64,000 nucleotides of DNA from an uncultured Lachnospiraceae bacterium (GTDB taxonomy: Bacteria > Bacillota > Clostridia > Lachnospirales > Lachnospiraceae), in contig CAJULP010000068.1 of NCBI GenBank assembly GCA_910587295.1, positions 100,090 through 164,089 on the forward strand. The letters are read 5' to 3'. A model generated the notes under the pieces. That model saw only the letters and a list, made by a program, of their open reading frames with translations, did not search any database and was not told where the DNA came from. The position numbers and the translations under genes are program-made. Numbering within the stretch: position 1 is the first letter of the stretch; the number at the start of each line of letters is the position of its first letter. Below, in pieces: positions 33,193 to 42,848 of the stretch.

Positions 33193-33579
33193 TTATAATC
33201 TGTCCATTCCCTGCCCGTTTTCAAATTTCTTCCTGTATTCCGCGGGGTTTTCCATAAAATCCAGCAACGTGCGGAATGCCTGCATTGCCATTTTTTCCTT
33301 ATTGCAGGTCTTTGAGTTTTTCCCTGTGTCTTTGATCAGGTTATACCGGCTCATCTGCCACACATACAAATCGCACATGGAGTACCCGCACACCTTTACT
33401 TTGTCCGAAAATGTATGGTGCTCGATATAATACACCAGTTCCTCATAGACCTGCGGATGGAGCAGGATGTCTCTCCAAAGCCCATCCGCAAAGTCTCCCA
33501 AAAGCCCTGCATAATCACATATTTCATAAAATCCCTGGCAGACCTTGATCTTGCTTGCATCGTATACGATTCCAGGCAT
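33193..33579 (-). CDS. Hypothetical protein
   Basis: A 128-residue soluble protein starting MPGIVYDASKIKVCQGFYEICDY, with several Cys, aromatic residues and a DLYVWQMSRYNLIK segment. I do not recognise the family. GGGAAGTGATAAC precedes the ATG. It is the first gene of a pair with the DUF1700-like gene. No signal peptide or catalytic motif is seen. Confidence 0.65.
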   Translation of the reverse strand: MPGIVYDASKIKVCQGFYEICDYAGLLGDFADGLWRDILLHPQVYEELVYYIEHHTFSDKVKVCGYSMCDLYVWQMSRYNLIKDTGKNSKTCNKEKMAMQAFRTLLDFMENPAEYRKKFENGQGMDRL

Positions 33580-33645
33580 GTTATCACTTCCCGTTTTTAT
33601 GTTTAATATATCTCTTTTTACAGGAAAATGCAACCTGCTGTTTCC

Positions 33646-36099
33646 TTATCCCATGGTCACTACCACATCATAGCTTTCTTTTCCTTTTACATATGGCACG
33701 ATACTGCCGCCATTTGCGGCCATGTCATAGATGGCATTACCATCCACCGTAATGCTCTTTACCCCTTTTTCTACCCGATCCGGATTTACCACCTTGATGT
33801 GATAGGTTCCCTCACGGAATTTCCTTGTAATCTCAAAATCGCCAAAATCTTTCGGCACGCAGGGATCAACGCTAAGCCCCTTATGAGTAGGATAAACACC
33901 TAGGATATACTGGGAAATATTAACAAAGGTCCATGCGGCGGTTCCGGTAAGCCAGCTGTTCTTTGCCTCTCCGGGGATATAGGCATCCGCCCCTGCCACC
34001 ATCTGGGAATACACATAAGGCTCTGTCCTGTGGATCTCACTGATCTCCTCCACATAAGAAGGGCAGGTCTTTTGATATACCTCAAAGGCACGTTCTCCCC
34101 GTCCGATCACCGTTTCCGCAATGGAAACCCAAGGGTTGTTATGGCAGAAAATACCTGCATTTTCCTTATATCCAGGCGGATAGGAGGAAATTTCCCCAAG
34201 CTCTAAGTGGTATCTGGTATAGGCCGGCTGCAGAATCATCACACCGTACTTGGTATCCAGCTTTTCCTTTACGGAATCAAGGGATTTTTGAGCAAGACCT
34301 TCCTCCACACCAATCCCTGCAAGAACGCAAAATCCCTGGGGCTCGATATAGATCTGGCCTTCTTCGCATTCTTTAGAGCCTACTTTATTGCTGTATGCGT
34401 CATAAGCCCGGACAAACCATTCTCCGTCCCATCCATCCTTAAGGACCGCTTCCTTCATGGCATTTACTTCCTTCCGGGCACGCTCCGCCTCGATCTGGTC
34501 GCCCATAAGTTCACACAACTGAGCATATTCCTCCCCGTATTTTACAAACATGCCGCCGATAAACACGGATTCGGCAACAGGTCCTTCGCTGGGACCGAAG
34601 GTCTGGAAAGACTCCCCTGGATGCTCGGAAAAGCAGTTTAAATTCAGACAGTCATTCCAGTCAGCCCTGCCGATCAGCGGAAGCTCATGAGGGCCTTTAT
34701 GGTTCACGATATAATCAAAAGAGCGCTTCAGATGTTCCATAAGCGGCGCTGCCACCGACATATCGTTATCAAAAGGCACCATTTCCGTCAGGATCGTTGT
34801 ATCACCGGTCTCCCTTACGTAAGCGCTCGTTCCCGCGATCAGCCATAAGGGGTCGTCGTTAAATCCGCTGCCAATATCGGAGTTGCCCTTCTTGGTCAGG
34901 GGCTGGTACTGGTGGTATGCGCTGCCGTCCATAAATTGGGTGGAAGCGATATCAATGATCCTTTCTCTTGCCCGGTCAGGAATCAGGTGCACAAAGCCGA
35001 GAAGATCCTGACAGGAATCCCGAAAGCCCATCCCCCGGCCAATACCGGATTCATAATAGGAAGCGGAACGGGACATGTTAAACGTCACCATACACTGATA
35101 CTGGTTCCAGATATTTACCATGCGGTCAACCTTTTCGTTGGAAGATCTGATGGCATATTTCCCCAGAAGTTCCTTCCAGTACTCATTCAGCTCCTCAAAC
35201 GCCTTTTCCACATCAGCGTCCGTCTTATACCTGTCAAGCAGCGCATAGGCAGGCTTCTTGTTGATCACCCCGTAGGACTCCCACTTATCTTCCACCGGAT
35301 TTTCAATATAGGCAAGAACAAATACAAAGGATCTTGTTTCACCGGGAGCTAACGCCACTTTCAGATGATGGGCCGCAATGGGTGACCAGCCGTGGGCAAC
35401 GGAACCGGTACATGCCCCCTTTTCCACTGCTTCCGGGTCGTCAGCCCCCCTGTATGCGCCAAGGAAAGCATCCCGGCTGGTGTCAAAGCCGTCAACAGCC
35501 GCATTTACGGAATATACGGCATAATGATTGCGGCGCTCCCTGTATTCTGTCTTATGGAAAATAACAGATCCTGCCACTTCCACTTCCCCGGTACTATAGT
35601 TTCTCTGGAAATTGCGGCTGTCATCATCCGCATTCCACAGACACCATTCCACGTAAGAAAAAAGTGAAAGATCTTTGGTCTCTTTGGAATGATTGGTGAC
35701 CTGCAGCCGGCTTACCTCACAGGCATCCCCCATGGGAACAAAAGTAAGCACACTGGCTTCCACGCCATTTTTAGACGACGTAAAACGGCTGTAACCGATG
35801 CCGTGGCGGCACTCATAGGAATCCAGTTCTGTTTTTACGGGCTGCCAGCCGGGATTCCACACCGTATCCCCGTCTTTTATGTAAAAATACTTCCCGTTCA
35901 CGTCACCGGGTACATCATTATAACGGTAACGGGTCAGGCGCAGCAGCTTTGCATCCTTATAAAAAGTATAACCACCGCAGGTATTGGAAATCAGGCTGAA
36001 AAAATCATTACAGCCAAGGTAGTTGATCCAGGGAAGCGGTGTTTTCGGGGTAGTGATCACGTACTCACGGTTCGCATCATCGAAATGACCAAATTTCAT
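33646..36099 (-). CDS. Cellobiose phosphorylase (GH94)
   Basis: An 817-residue enzyme closely matching cytoplasmic cellobiose phosphorylases in length and sequence: N-terminal FDDANREYVITTPKTPLPWINYLG and YECRHGIGYSRF, and the catalytic region GRADWNDCLNLNC, whose Asp is the proton donor. It splits cellobiose with phosphate into glucose 1-phosphate and glucose, saving ATP. AAGGAG precedes the ATG. It has a consensus promoter with an operator matching one near the divergent LacI gene, so cellobiose or a related sugar probably induces it. No transporter lies next to it. Confidence 0.93.
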   Translation of the reverse strand: MKFGHFDDANREYVITTPKTPLPWINYLGCNDFFSLISNTCGGYTFYKDAKLLRLTRYRYNDVPGDVNGKYFYIKDGDTVWNPGWQPVKTELDSYECRHGIGYSRFTSSKNGVEASVLTFVPMGDACEVSRLQVTNHSKETKDLSLFSYVEWCLWNADDDSRNFQRNYSTGEVEVAGSVIFHKTEYRERRNHYAVYSVNAAVDGFDTSRDAFLGAYRGADDPEAVEKGACTGSVAHGWSPIAAHHLKVALAPGETRSFVFVLAYIENPVEDKWESYGVINKKPAYALLDRYKTDADVEKAFEELNEYWKELLGKYAIRSSNEKVDRMVNIWNQYQCMVTFNMSRSASYYESGIGRGMGFRDSCQDLLGFVHLIPDRARERIIDIASTQFMDGSAYHQYQPLTKKGNSDIGSGFNDDPLWLIAGTSAYVRETGDTTILTEMVPFDNDMSVAAPLMEHLKRSFDYIVNHKGPHELPLIGRADWNDCLNLNCFSEHPGESFQTFGPSEGPVAESVFIGGMFVKYGEEYAQLCELMGDQIEAERARKEVNAMKEAVLKDGWDGEWFVRAYDAYSNKVGSKECEEGQIYIEPQGFCVLAGIGVEEGLAQKSLDSVKEKLDTKYGVMILQPAYTRYHLELGEISSYPPGYKENAGIFCHNNPWVSIAETVIGRGERAFEVYQKTCPSYVEEISEIHRTEPYVYSQMVAGADAYIPGEAKNSWLTGTAAWTFVNISQYILGVYPTHKGLSVDPCVPKDFGDFEITRKFREGTYHIKVVNPDRVEKGVKSITVDGNAIYDMAANGGSIVPYVKGKESYDVVVTMG

Positions 36100-36150
36100 A
36101 TTTTTTCTCCTTCATAAATGTGTGTTTTGTTTGTCAATTTCTGCAAATCA

Positions 36151-36164
36151 GAAAACGTTTAAGT
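36151..36164. promoter_or_regulatory. LacI-type operator of the GH94 gene
   Basis: GAAAACGTTTAAGT, with the AACGTT core typical of LacI-family sites, lies just downstream of the expected GH94 transcription start. It matches 13 of 14 bases at 36326-36339. Confidence 0.65.
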
Positions 36165-36180
36165 TGCTCTTCTAATCCGC

Positions 36181-36209
36181 ATTATACACAAAGTATATTA
36201 AGAGTGCAA
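36181..36209 (-). promoter_or_regulatory. Promoter of the cellobiose phosphorylase gene
   Basis: On the minus strand, TTGCAC (36209-36204) and TATAAT (36186-36181) are 17 nt apart. The LacI-type operator lies at about +10 to +23. Confidence 0.8.
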
Positions 36210-36325
36210 TAAATTTCCGGTTCTTTTTTTATACTTTTGCTACAAATAATATACATTTTTTTAGCAGAATAGAAAAGTAAAAAATTTATTGCAGAAATGT
36301 AGTAATTATTATACACTGAAAATAC

Positions 36326-36339
36326 GAAAACGATTAAGT
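36326..36339. promoter_or_regulatory. LacI-type operator before the repressor gene
   Basis: GAAAACGATTAAGT lies 36 nt before the repressor ATG and differs at one base from the GH94 operator, suggesting autoregulation. Confidence 0.6.
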
Positions 36340-36374
36340 AACACGCTTGTAAGACAGGACGGAGAACGGGAAAT

Positions 36375-37415
36375 ATGGTATCCATGAAAGATATTTCAGA
36401 AGCCTGCGGCGTTTCTATCGCAACCGTCAGCAAGGCGCTAAATGACCACAAGGATATAAGCAGTGAGACAAAAGAGAGAATCAGACTGGCAGCAAGGGAT
36501 CTGGGATATTCCCCAAACTCTGCCGCCAAATCCCTAAAAACACACCGCACCTGCAATATTGGTGTTTTGTTCACGGATGAAAGCCGCAGCGGATTGACCC
36601 ACGACTACTTTGCCCGTGTTTTAGACAGCTTTAAAAACACTGCGGAAGAAAAAGGCTACGACATCACCTTTATCAACAGCTGTAAGTCCAGGCCCCAGAA
36701 GATGACTTACTTAGAACATGCCAGATACCGGGGCTTTGACGGCGTTGTGATCGCCTGCGTGGATTTTGACGATCCGGAAGTCAGGGAACTTGTAAAAAGC
36801 GAAATCCCCCTGGTCACCATCGACCATTTATTCAACGGCAGAAGCGCTATTATTTCTGACAATGTAAAAGGGATGAAAGACTTGCTCTGTTATCTTTTCC
36901 AAATGGGGCACCGCAAGATTGCTTACATCCACGGCGCACCCTCTGCAGTCACCCAAAGCAGACTGTCTTCTTTTTATAAGACATGCGAAGAACTGAGCTT
37001 AAAGATCCCCGCCGGATACATAACAGAATCTCCCTACCGCAATACCGACGGGGCTTATGCGCAGACCATAAAGCTGCTGAAATTGCCTGCCCCTCCCACC
37101 TGCATCCTCTACCCGGACGATTTTTCCTGTTTCGGCGGCATCAGTGCCCTGAACGAAGCAGGCTTCAAAATACCGGATGATATCTCCATCGCAGGATATG
37201 ACGGCATCGGTCTTGCCAGAAACTTTAAGCCGCCCCTTACCACTATCGTGCAAAACACCACGAAAATTGGCAGTGAAGCGGCTTCAAAGCTGATCAGCCT
37301 GATCGAAAACCCGAAATCCACCATAACCGAGCAGATCATCATACCCGGAGAACTGTTCCCCGGCGGCACGGTTAAGAAAATGCGCAGTAAAATCACGGAA
37401 GATGCCAATGCCTAG
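36375..37415 (+). CDS. LacI-family transcription repressor
   Basis: A 346-residue regulator. The DNA-binding domain is SMKDISEACGVSIATVSKALND with hinge SPNSAAKSLKT; the periplasmic-binding-type effector domain includes NIGVLFTD, ISIAGYDGIGLARNFKPPLTTI. It diverges from the cellobiose phosphorylase gene, and matching operators lie on both sides of the shared region, so it is very likely the repressor of that gene and of itself. A beta-glucoside is the likely inducer. Confidence 0.92.
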   Translation: MVSMKDISEACGVSIATVSKALNDHKDISSETKERIRLAARDLGYSPNSAAKSLKTHRTCNIGVLFTDESRSGLTHDYFARVLDSFKNTAEEKGYDITFINSCKSRPQKMTYLEHARYRGFDGVVIACVDFDDPEVRELVKSEIPLVTIDHLFNGRSAIISDNVKGMKDLLCYLFQMGHRKIAYIHGAPSAVTQSRLSSFYKTCEELSLKIPAGYITESPYRNTDGAYAQTIKLLKLPAPPTCILYPDDFSCFGGISALNEAGFKIPDDISIAGYDGIGLARNFKPPLTTIVQNTTKIGSEAASKLISLIENPKSTITEQIIIPGELFPGGTVKKMRSKITEDANA

Positions 37416-37439
37416 TGCCTGGCATTATGCCTGGCATTA
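37416..37439. repeat. 12-bp direct repeat after the LacI gene
   Basis: TGCCTGGCATTA occurs twice in tandem just past the LacI stop, within a run of TGCC/GGCA words that can form small hairpins. It may serve as a weak convergent terminator. Confidence 0.4.
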
Positions 37440-37472
37440 TGCCATAACATCTTCCTGCCACAAAATTCGGCA

Positions 37473-39023
37473 TTACATCAAAGGACCGAAGAGCCGGAAC
37501 GTCCTGCCAAGAAGCTTCTGAAGCAGGGGGATTTTCCGGTAATATTCCCATGTCACTTCCTTGCATTTCTTAAGGGTAGCCTGAAAATCCTCCTCAACCT
37601 TCCCCACCACCTTATTATCATAAAAACTCACGCCGCACTCAAAATGATGATAAAAGCTCCGATAATCCAGATTCACCGTTCCCACCGCCGCACTGATGTC
37701 ATCCGAGACAAACGCTTTGGCATGGATAAAACCGGGAACGTACTCATAAATCTTCACCCCTGCCCTAAGAAGCGCCGGGTAAAAAGTCCTGGCAATGTAA
37801 TACACGATTTTCTTGTCCGGAATATGGGGAAGGATCATTGCCACTTCCACGCCCCGCTCCGCCGCAAAACGCATACTGTCCAAAAAGCCCTGCTCTACTA
37901 TGAAATAAGGTGTCATGATATGCACATACTTTACCGCATTATGGATCATGGACTCATAGACTGTCTTGGTCAATTCTTCCTTCATCGTAGGCATGCCGCC
38001 ATAAGGGATGACAAACCCGTCATGATACAGCGGTTTTTCATATGTAATCCCTGTAAGGTACTTCTCATAATCTTCTTTCCCCTTCTCGGATACATTCCAC
38101 ATCTGCAAAAACATGACCGTAAAACTTCTGGCAGCATCGCCGGTAATCTTTACGGCCACATCTTTCCAATGCCCGAAAAGCACCTTTTCATTGATATATT
38201 CGTCCGCCAGATTGACCCCTCCGGTAAACGCCACCTTCCCATCAATCACCACAATTTTCCTGTGGTCCCTGTTATTCTGGCTGGTAGAGACAAAAGGAAT
38301 GATGGGGGCAAACATCTTCGCCTTGATACCAAATTTCTGTAACTGCTTGGGATAAGTGTACGGCAGAAGAACTATGGAGCACATCCCGTCATACATGACC
38401 CGAACCTCCACGCCTTCTTTTACCTTTTCCTTCAGGATATCCAAAACCGCATTCCACATAATCCCGCGTTCCACGATGAAATATTCCAGGAAAATAAAAC
38501 GCTGGGCCTTTTTCAGTTCCTGTAAAAGATCCGCAAACTTATCTTCCCCAAGCGGATAATAGACTGCTTCCGAATTGTGGTAGGCCGGGTATCCGCCCCG
38601 ATGCTCCATATAATGGGAAAATCCCCGGTACTGCTCAGGGCATTCCTTTAAAGCCGCGGCAGTCTCCGTCGAAGTCCGCAAAAGCCCTTCCGTCTCCTTC
38701 GTCCGCACATACATTTTCGTCTTCAGGCCGATTCCGCCCGCATTTGACATCACAAACACGTAGATCAAAGCCCCTAACACCGGGAAAATGCAGATAGGGA
38801 TGATCCAACTGACTTTAAATTCCGCAGGTTCATCCCGGTTCACGATATATATGATAAGGACTGCGCCTAAAAGACTCATCCCTTCCCAGATATAGTGGAG
38901 ATAACTCCCCAGCCACAAAAAACTTACCAGCAGCACCATGATCTGTACCACTACCATCAGGAATATGATCAACATCCTGCTGAATATAATCTTAAACGCA
39001 CCATTTATAAAACGTTTCACCAT
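37473..39023 (-). CDS. cls: Cardiolipin synthase
   Basis: A 516-residue membrane phospholipase D-family enzyme. N-terminal helices (about 13-33 and 38-58) precede two catalytic HKD motifs: HRKIVVIDGKVAFTGG and HAKAFVSDDISAAVGT. It condenses two phosphatidylglycerols into cardiolipin. Length and layout match bacterial ClsA-type enzymes. It starts 3 nt after the pyridoxamine kinase stop, so the two are cotranscribed. Confidence 0.92.
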   Translation of the reverse strand: MVKRFINGAFKIIFSRMLIIFLMVVVQIMVLLVSFLWLGSYLHYIWEGMSLLGAVLIIYIVNRDEPAEFKVSWIIPICIFPVLGALIYVFVMSNAGGIGLKTKMYVRTKETEGLLRTSTETAAALKECPEQYRGFSHYMEHRGGYPAYHNSEAVYYPLGEDKFADLLQELKKAQRFIFLEYFIVERGIMWNAVLDILKEKVKEGVEVRVMYDGMCSIVLLPYTYPKQLQKFGIKAKMFAPIIPFVSTSQNNRDHRKIVVIDGKVAFTGGVNLADEYINEKVLFGHWKDVAVKITGDAARSFTVMFLQMWNVSEKGKEDYEKYLTGITYEKPLYHDGFVIPYGGMPTMKEELTKTVYESMIHNAVKYVHIMTPYFIVEQGFLDSMRFAAERGVEVAMILPHIPDKKIVYYIARTFYPALLRAGVKIYEYVPGFIHAKAFVSDDISAAVGTVNLDYRSFYHHFECGVSFYDNKVVGKVEEDFQATLKKCKEVTWEYYRKIPLLQKLLGRTFRLFGPLM

Positions 39024-39025
39024 AC

Positions 39026-39907
39026 TTACCCTTTCCTGCTCACCTGCGCACGTACCGGAATCCCTGCCTTTCCCCCTACTTTCAATGTGTGCAGGATTTC
39101 CTCAAAGCAGACACCATTTTTCACCGGAATCTGCATTTCCATAGACTTTTGAAGACTTTTCTTGACAAAACCGGAAGCTTTTCTTACGGACTCCCGGAAG
39201 GATACCCCATTTACCGCATCCGCCGCAATGATCGAAGCAAAAAGATCTCCGGTGCCGCACCGCTCCTCCCCTGCCCGGAAAGTTTTGACCACATGCGCTT
39301 CCTGCCCTTTTTCATAGACAAAATTGGCGATCATCTCCCCCTGCGGAATGCCCGTTATCACGATTCTTTCCGGCCCCATTTTATTAAGCGCCTCCCCCAT
39401 GGCAAAGAGCTCCTTTTTCGTCCATCCCCGTTCCCTGTATGGGGTATCCGTCAGCTTACATGCCTCCGTCAGGTTTGGCGTGATGATATGCGCGCGTGAG
39501 ACCAGCCGTTTCATCCCCTGGCACATCTCCTCCGTGTAAACGCCCACAATCTTTCCGTGATCGCCCATCACCGGGTCCACCACCACTACAGTCTCTTTTC
39601 CCTGGAACTCATTGATAAAGCTTTCTATCATTTCAATCTGTCTTGCCGATCCTAAAAAGCCGGACATGATTCCGTCAAAGGATAGCGAAAGCCGCTTCCA
39701 CATAGCAAGATAATCCGGAATGCGGTCCGTATAATCGTCAAAAAAATATTCTGCATAGCCCGCATGGTTTGACAAAATTGATGTGGGTATTGGGCAGCAT
39801 TGGATCCGCATATGGGAAATCACCGGAAGGGAAACGGCAAGCGCACATCTCCCATAGCCGGTCAGGTCATTGATTGCCGCTATCTTTTTTTGTCTGGCCT
39901 GTTCCAT
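39026..39907 (-). CDS. Pyridoxamine/pyridoxal kinase
   Basis: A 293-residue ribokinase-fold enzyme: NDLTGYGRCALAVSLPVIS at the N-terminus, VVVDPVMGDHGKIV, TPNLTEACKL and the anion-hole motif GTGDLFAS with the catalytic Asp. It is the single-domain pyridoxamine kinase common in clostridia and salvages vitamin B6. It follows mscL by 1 nt and precedes the cardiolipin synthase gene, forming a three-gene run. Confidence 0.88.
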   Translation of the reverse strand: MEQARQKKIAAINDLTGYGRCALAVSLPVISHMRIQCCPIPTSILSNHAGYAEYFFDDYTDRIPDYLAMWKRLSLSFDGIMSGFLGSARQIEMIESFINEFQGKETVVVVDPVMGDHGKIVGVYTEEMCQGMKRLVSRAHIITPNLTEACKLTDTPYRERGWTKKELFAMGEALNKMGPERIVITGIPQGEMIANFVYEKGQEAHVVKTFRAGEERCGTGDLFASIIAADAVNGVSFRESVRKASGFVKKSLQKSMEMQIPVKNGVCFEEILHTLKVGGKAGIPVRAQVSRKG

Positions 39908-39908
39908 G

Positions 39909-40334
39909 CTAATCCTCCATTGTCAGCTGGGAAGTACAATGAGGGCACCTGCTTGCCTCAATGGCAATCTCTTCCTTGCAAAACGGGCAGGTCTTTTTCG
40001 TTATCGGCGCGGGCTCGTCCTTTTTCTTTCTGGAAAACTTATTGATCCCTTTGATCAACAGGAAAATCACTATGGCAATCAGCAAAAAGTTGATGACAGC
40101 CGCAATAAACGCACCATAATTTAATGTTGCCGCCCCTTCTCCCTCTCCCAGAACCACGCAAAGCGATGTAAAATCAAACCCGCCGGTAAGCAACGACAAA
40201 ACGGGCATCATCACATCATTGACTAATGAAGTCACAATAGCGGTAAAGGCCCCGCCGATGATCACGCCGACCGCCATGTCCATCACGTTTCCCCGTGAAA
40301 TAAACTCTTTAAATTCTTTCATAAATGCTTTCAT
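39909..40334 (-). CDS. mscL: MscL mechanosensitive channel with C-terminal zinc ribbon
   Basis: A 141-residue large-conductance mechanosensitive channel: FKEFISRGNVMDMAVGVIIGGAFTAIVTSLVND is the conserved first helix, and a second helix lies near 75-95. After the usual basic linker the C-terminus carries CPFCKEEIAIEASRCPHC, a zinc ribbon not found in classic MscL. The start at 40334 gives the standard MscL N-terminus. It protects against hypo-osmotic shock; the ribbon may bind a cytoplasmic partner. Confidence 0.92.
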   Translation of the reverse strand: MKAFMKEFKEFISRGNVMDMAVGVIIGGAFTAIVTSLVNDVMMPVLSLLTGGFDFTSLCVVLGEGEGAATLNYGAFIAAVINFLLIAIVIFLLIKGINKFSRKKKDEPAPITKKTCPFCKEEIAIEASRCPHCTSQLTMED

Positions 40335-40563
40335 CTTAAGTTTGTCTCCCTTCCTGTAAGAAAAATACATCACCGTTTCACAAATAATCATATTTCATAT
40401 TATACCCCGGTAAAAATCTTATAGCAAATAAAACTTCTATGAACCAAACAACGTACTTAACGTTTTGCAAAAAGGTATGTGAGAGTATGCAAAAATCCTT
40501 TATTCTGTTTACAAAAAAATAACGGAAACACTGTATTGATCAGTGCTTCCGCATTTTCCAACC

Positions 40564-40615
40564 AACGTGCGCAACCGCACAAAAAACGTGCGCAACCGCA
40601 AAAGAAAACGTGCGC
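40564..40615. repeat. Tandem 21-bp repeats after tRNA-Arg
   Basis: AACGTGCGC recurs at 40564, 40585 and 40607; the first two are part of a 21-bp unit (AACGTGCGCAACCGCA plus A-rich tail) and the third is the tRNA 3' end itself. On the minus strand each unit makes a small GTGCG/CGCAC-type hairpin followed by T, so they may act as terminators of the tRNA. Confidence 0.6.
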
Positions 40616-40682
40616 TAGAGGATTCGAACCCCCGACCTTTTGGTCCGTAGCCAAACGCTCTATCCAGCTGAGCTAAGCGCAC
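40609..40682 (-). tRNA. tRNA-Arg (ACG)
   Basis: Acceptor GTGCGCT/AGCGCAC, anticodon loop CTACGGA, no encoded CCA. Its 3' end is repeated in the sequence downstream. Confidence 0.95.
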
Positions 40683-40749
40683 ATTTGTTGCTATCTGCAA
40701 CAAAAAACATTTTATAATACCCAAGTGCATTTGTCAAGAGGCATTCCAC

Positions 40750-42804
40750 TTAAATTTTTAATTTCACCACCATTGTTCCATAGCCTTCCAGAATCTTTTC
40801 CCCTGATACCGTCTCTTTCGTATACAGGTCCAGGCCTTCTTTATGGAACAGGATCCGGACCGGCTCCTTACTGTAATTCAGCACAAACAAATACCGTTCC
40901 CCACCCTTACTGCGGACTGCGATCTCGCACTCCTTTGGCACTTCCAAAAGATTCTTATAAGGGGTCTTCACGCCAAGCTTATCAAGGAATACCTCTGCCG
41001 CTTCTTCCGTAAAGGCACTTCCATAATACCAGGCCTGTCCTTTCCCATAAGAGTTACATACCAGGGCGCAGGTTCCCGCATAATAGTCCGAGGTATAAAA
41101 AGCCGCAGGCCTTGCGTGTTCCCCAGCCGCTTCCAAAAGATCCGTAAACACGGCAGCTTCAAACACAGTTCCTTCCCAGTCCACCATGACCTTGCCCGCA
41201 TCCGGCGCAATCAGGGAATATTCAGGGATATCCGTTCCCGTTAGGTCTGCCAACACCCCCGGCAGCTTATCCATCACGCACTGTCCTGTCATATCTTTAT
41301 AACCGCTCCTGCATCCGGTGACCAAAATCCCTCCCTCTCTCACGTATTCGGAAAGCAGCCTTACCCTGCTTTCATTCATGATCGTTGGATGAGGATAAAA
41401 CAGCACCTTATATCTCTGCAGATCCTCCGCCTCAAGCGTGTCTGTCAGATAAACATAATCAAGCGGGGTATGACTTCTTTGCGCTGCGGCGAAAAGAGAT
41501 TCCTGACTTAATCGGTCAACCCTTCTGTGCCAGCAGTCCACCTCCGCATCCCAGATATTATCATAATCCTTGATCACGCCAACCTTTGCTTCATAAACTG
41601 CACCTGCTGCCTGGCTGACCGCTTTGATCTTTTTGTTGACCTGCCTGATCTCCTCAAGCCTTCTGTTATCCCGCCCGGAATAGTCCAAAATGCCATGCCA
41701 GTAAATTTCCGTTCCCATGGTACAGGTGCGCCACCGGAAATAACTGACATAATCCGCTCCATGCGCAACCGACTGCATGGTCCACAGCGTGATCTGCCCC
41801 GGCCTAGGGTTTGGCGCTTCCATCCTAGTATTCCATCCACAGGCGCCGGACTGCTGTTCCATGATCCCGAATACAGGAGAGACCGCTCTCACCTCCGAAA
41901 GATTTTTCCCCCACTTCCGGTCCCGCAAAGCTGCCGGACTCCCGTCGTACATATCAAGACAATAACCGAAATCCGGATAAGAGTCATAGGTCATAAAATC
42001 GAGGCTTTCCTCCGCCATCTTGTGGTTATCAAGATGCCCGAACAAACCGTTAGTGGTAATAAAATCACCAGGCTTGGCATAAATCCTTATGATATCACTC
42101 TGTATCTTGGCAAAGCTTCTTGCGCTTGCTGAAATAAACCGGACATAATCAAGCGTCTGATGGGGATTGACGGAATCACTGTATGTATACCTGGGCACAT
42201 AGACTTCCTCCCAATCCGTATAAGTCTGATTCCAAAAGACCGTTCCCCATGCCCTGTTCAGCTCCTCCAAATCCCCGTATTTTTCCTGCAAAAATACCCG
42301 AAATGCTTTTGTGTCGCTTTCCGAATAAAACAGATCCTTTTCGCAGTTCAGCTCGTTATCGATCTGCCATCCGATGATACATTTCCTTTGCCCGTAATGA
42401 GATGCAAATTTCTCCGTGATCCGCACGCAAAGTTCCCTGTATACCGGGGAGTTATAATTATAATGCCTCCGCATCCCGTGGCGGTACAGATTTCCCTTTA
42501 TATCTGCGTTTAAAACCTCCGGATACTTTTGGGTAAGCCATGCCGGGGGTGTGGCTGTGGGGGTACAGAAGATCACCTTCATGCCCACTTCCTCCGCCAG
42601 GTCCAAAAAGCGGTCAAAAAAGTCAAAGTTAAAGTTCCCTTCCGTCAGCTCCACCTTGCTCCACGCAAACTCCGCAATACGGATCACCTCGATCCCGGTA
42701 TCCAGCATACGCCGCAAGTCCTCTTTCCACAAATTTTCCGGCCAGTGCTCAGGGTAATAACAAGTTCCCAGCACAATCCTTTGCCCATTCAATAGTTCAC
42801 TCAT
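40750..42804 (-). CDS. Beta-galactosidase, GH42
   Basis: A 684-residue cytoplasmic glycosidase. The (beta/alpha)8 barrel starts GTCYYPEHWPENLWKEDLRRM; the acid/base Glu is in WQIDNELN and the nucleophile Glu in FGIMEQQSG. A GATase-like trimerisation domain (VLFYPHPTIMNES...GGILVTGCRSGY) and a C-terminal beta domain follow, the standard GH42 layout. The ATG at 42804 has GGAGG 6 nt before it. No signal peptide, so it acts on imported oligosaccharides. Palindromes upstream suggest repressor control. Confidence 0.93.
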   Translation of the reverse strand: MSELLNGQRIVLGTCYYPEHWPENLWKEDLRRMLDTGIEVIRIAEFAWSKVELTEGNFNFDFFDRFLDLAEEVGMKVIFCTPTATPPAWLTQKYPEVLNADIKGNLYRHGMRRHYNYNSPVYRELCVRITEKFASHYGQRKCIIGWQIDNELNCEKDLFYSESDTKAFRVFLQEKYGDLEELNRAWGTVFWNQTYTDWEEVYVPRYTYSDSVNPHQTLDYVRFISASARSFAKIQSDIIRIYAKPGDFITTNGLFGHLDNHKMAEESLDFMTYDSYPDFGYCLDMYDGSPAALRDRKWGKNLSEVRAVSPVFGIMEQQSGACGWNTRMEAPNPRPGQITLWTMQSVAHGADYVSYFRWRTCTMGTEIYWHGILDYSGRDNRRLEEIRQVNKKIKAVSQAAGAVYEAKVGVIKDYDNIWDAEVDCWHRRVDRLSQESLFAAAQRSHTPLDYVYLTDTLEAEDLQRYKVLFYPHPTIMNESRVRLLSEYVREGGILVTGCRSGYKDMTGQCVMDKLPGVLADLTGTDIPEYSLIAPDAGKVMVDWEGTVFEAAVFTDLLEAAGEHARPAAFYTSDYYAGTCALVCNSYGKGQAWYYGSAFTEEAAEVFLDKLGVKTPYKNLLEVPKECEIAVRSKGGERYLFVLNYSKEPVRILFHKEGLDLYTKETVSGEKILEGYGTMVVKLKI

Positions 42805-42848
42805 AAAAATCCTCCATGTTTTCAAAAGCCTGCAAATTTGGGCGCAAG

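Noticed and set aside
41527..42132. Plus-strand open frame of 201 codons
   Set aside because: Antisense to the GH42 gene, whose catalytic motifs are clear in the other strand.
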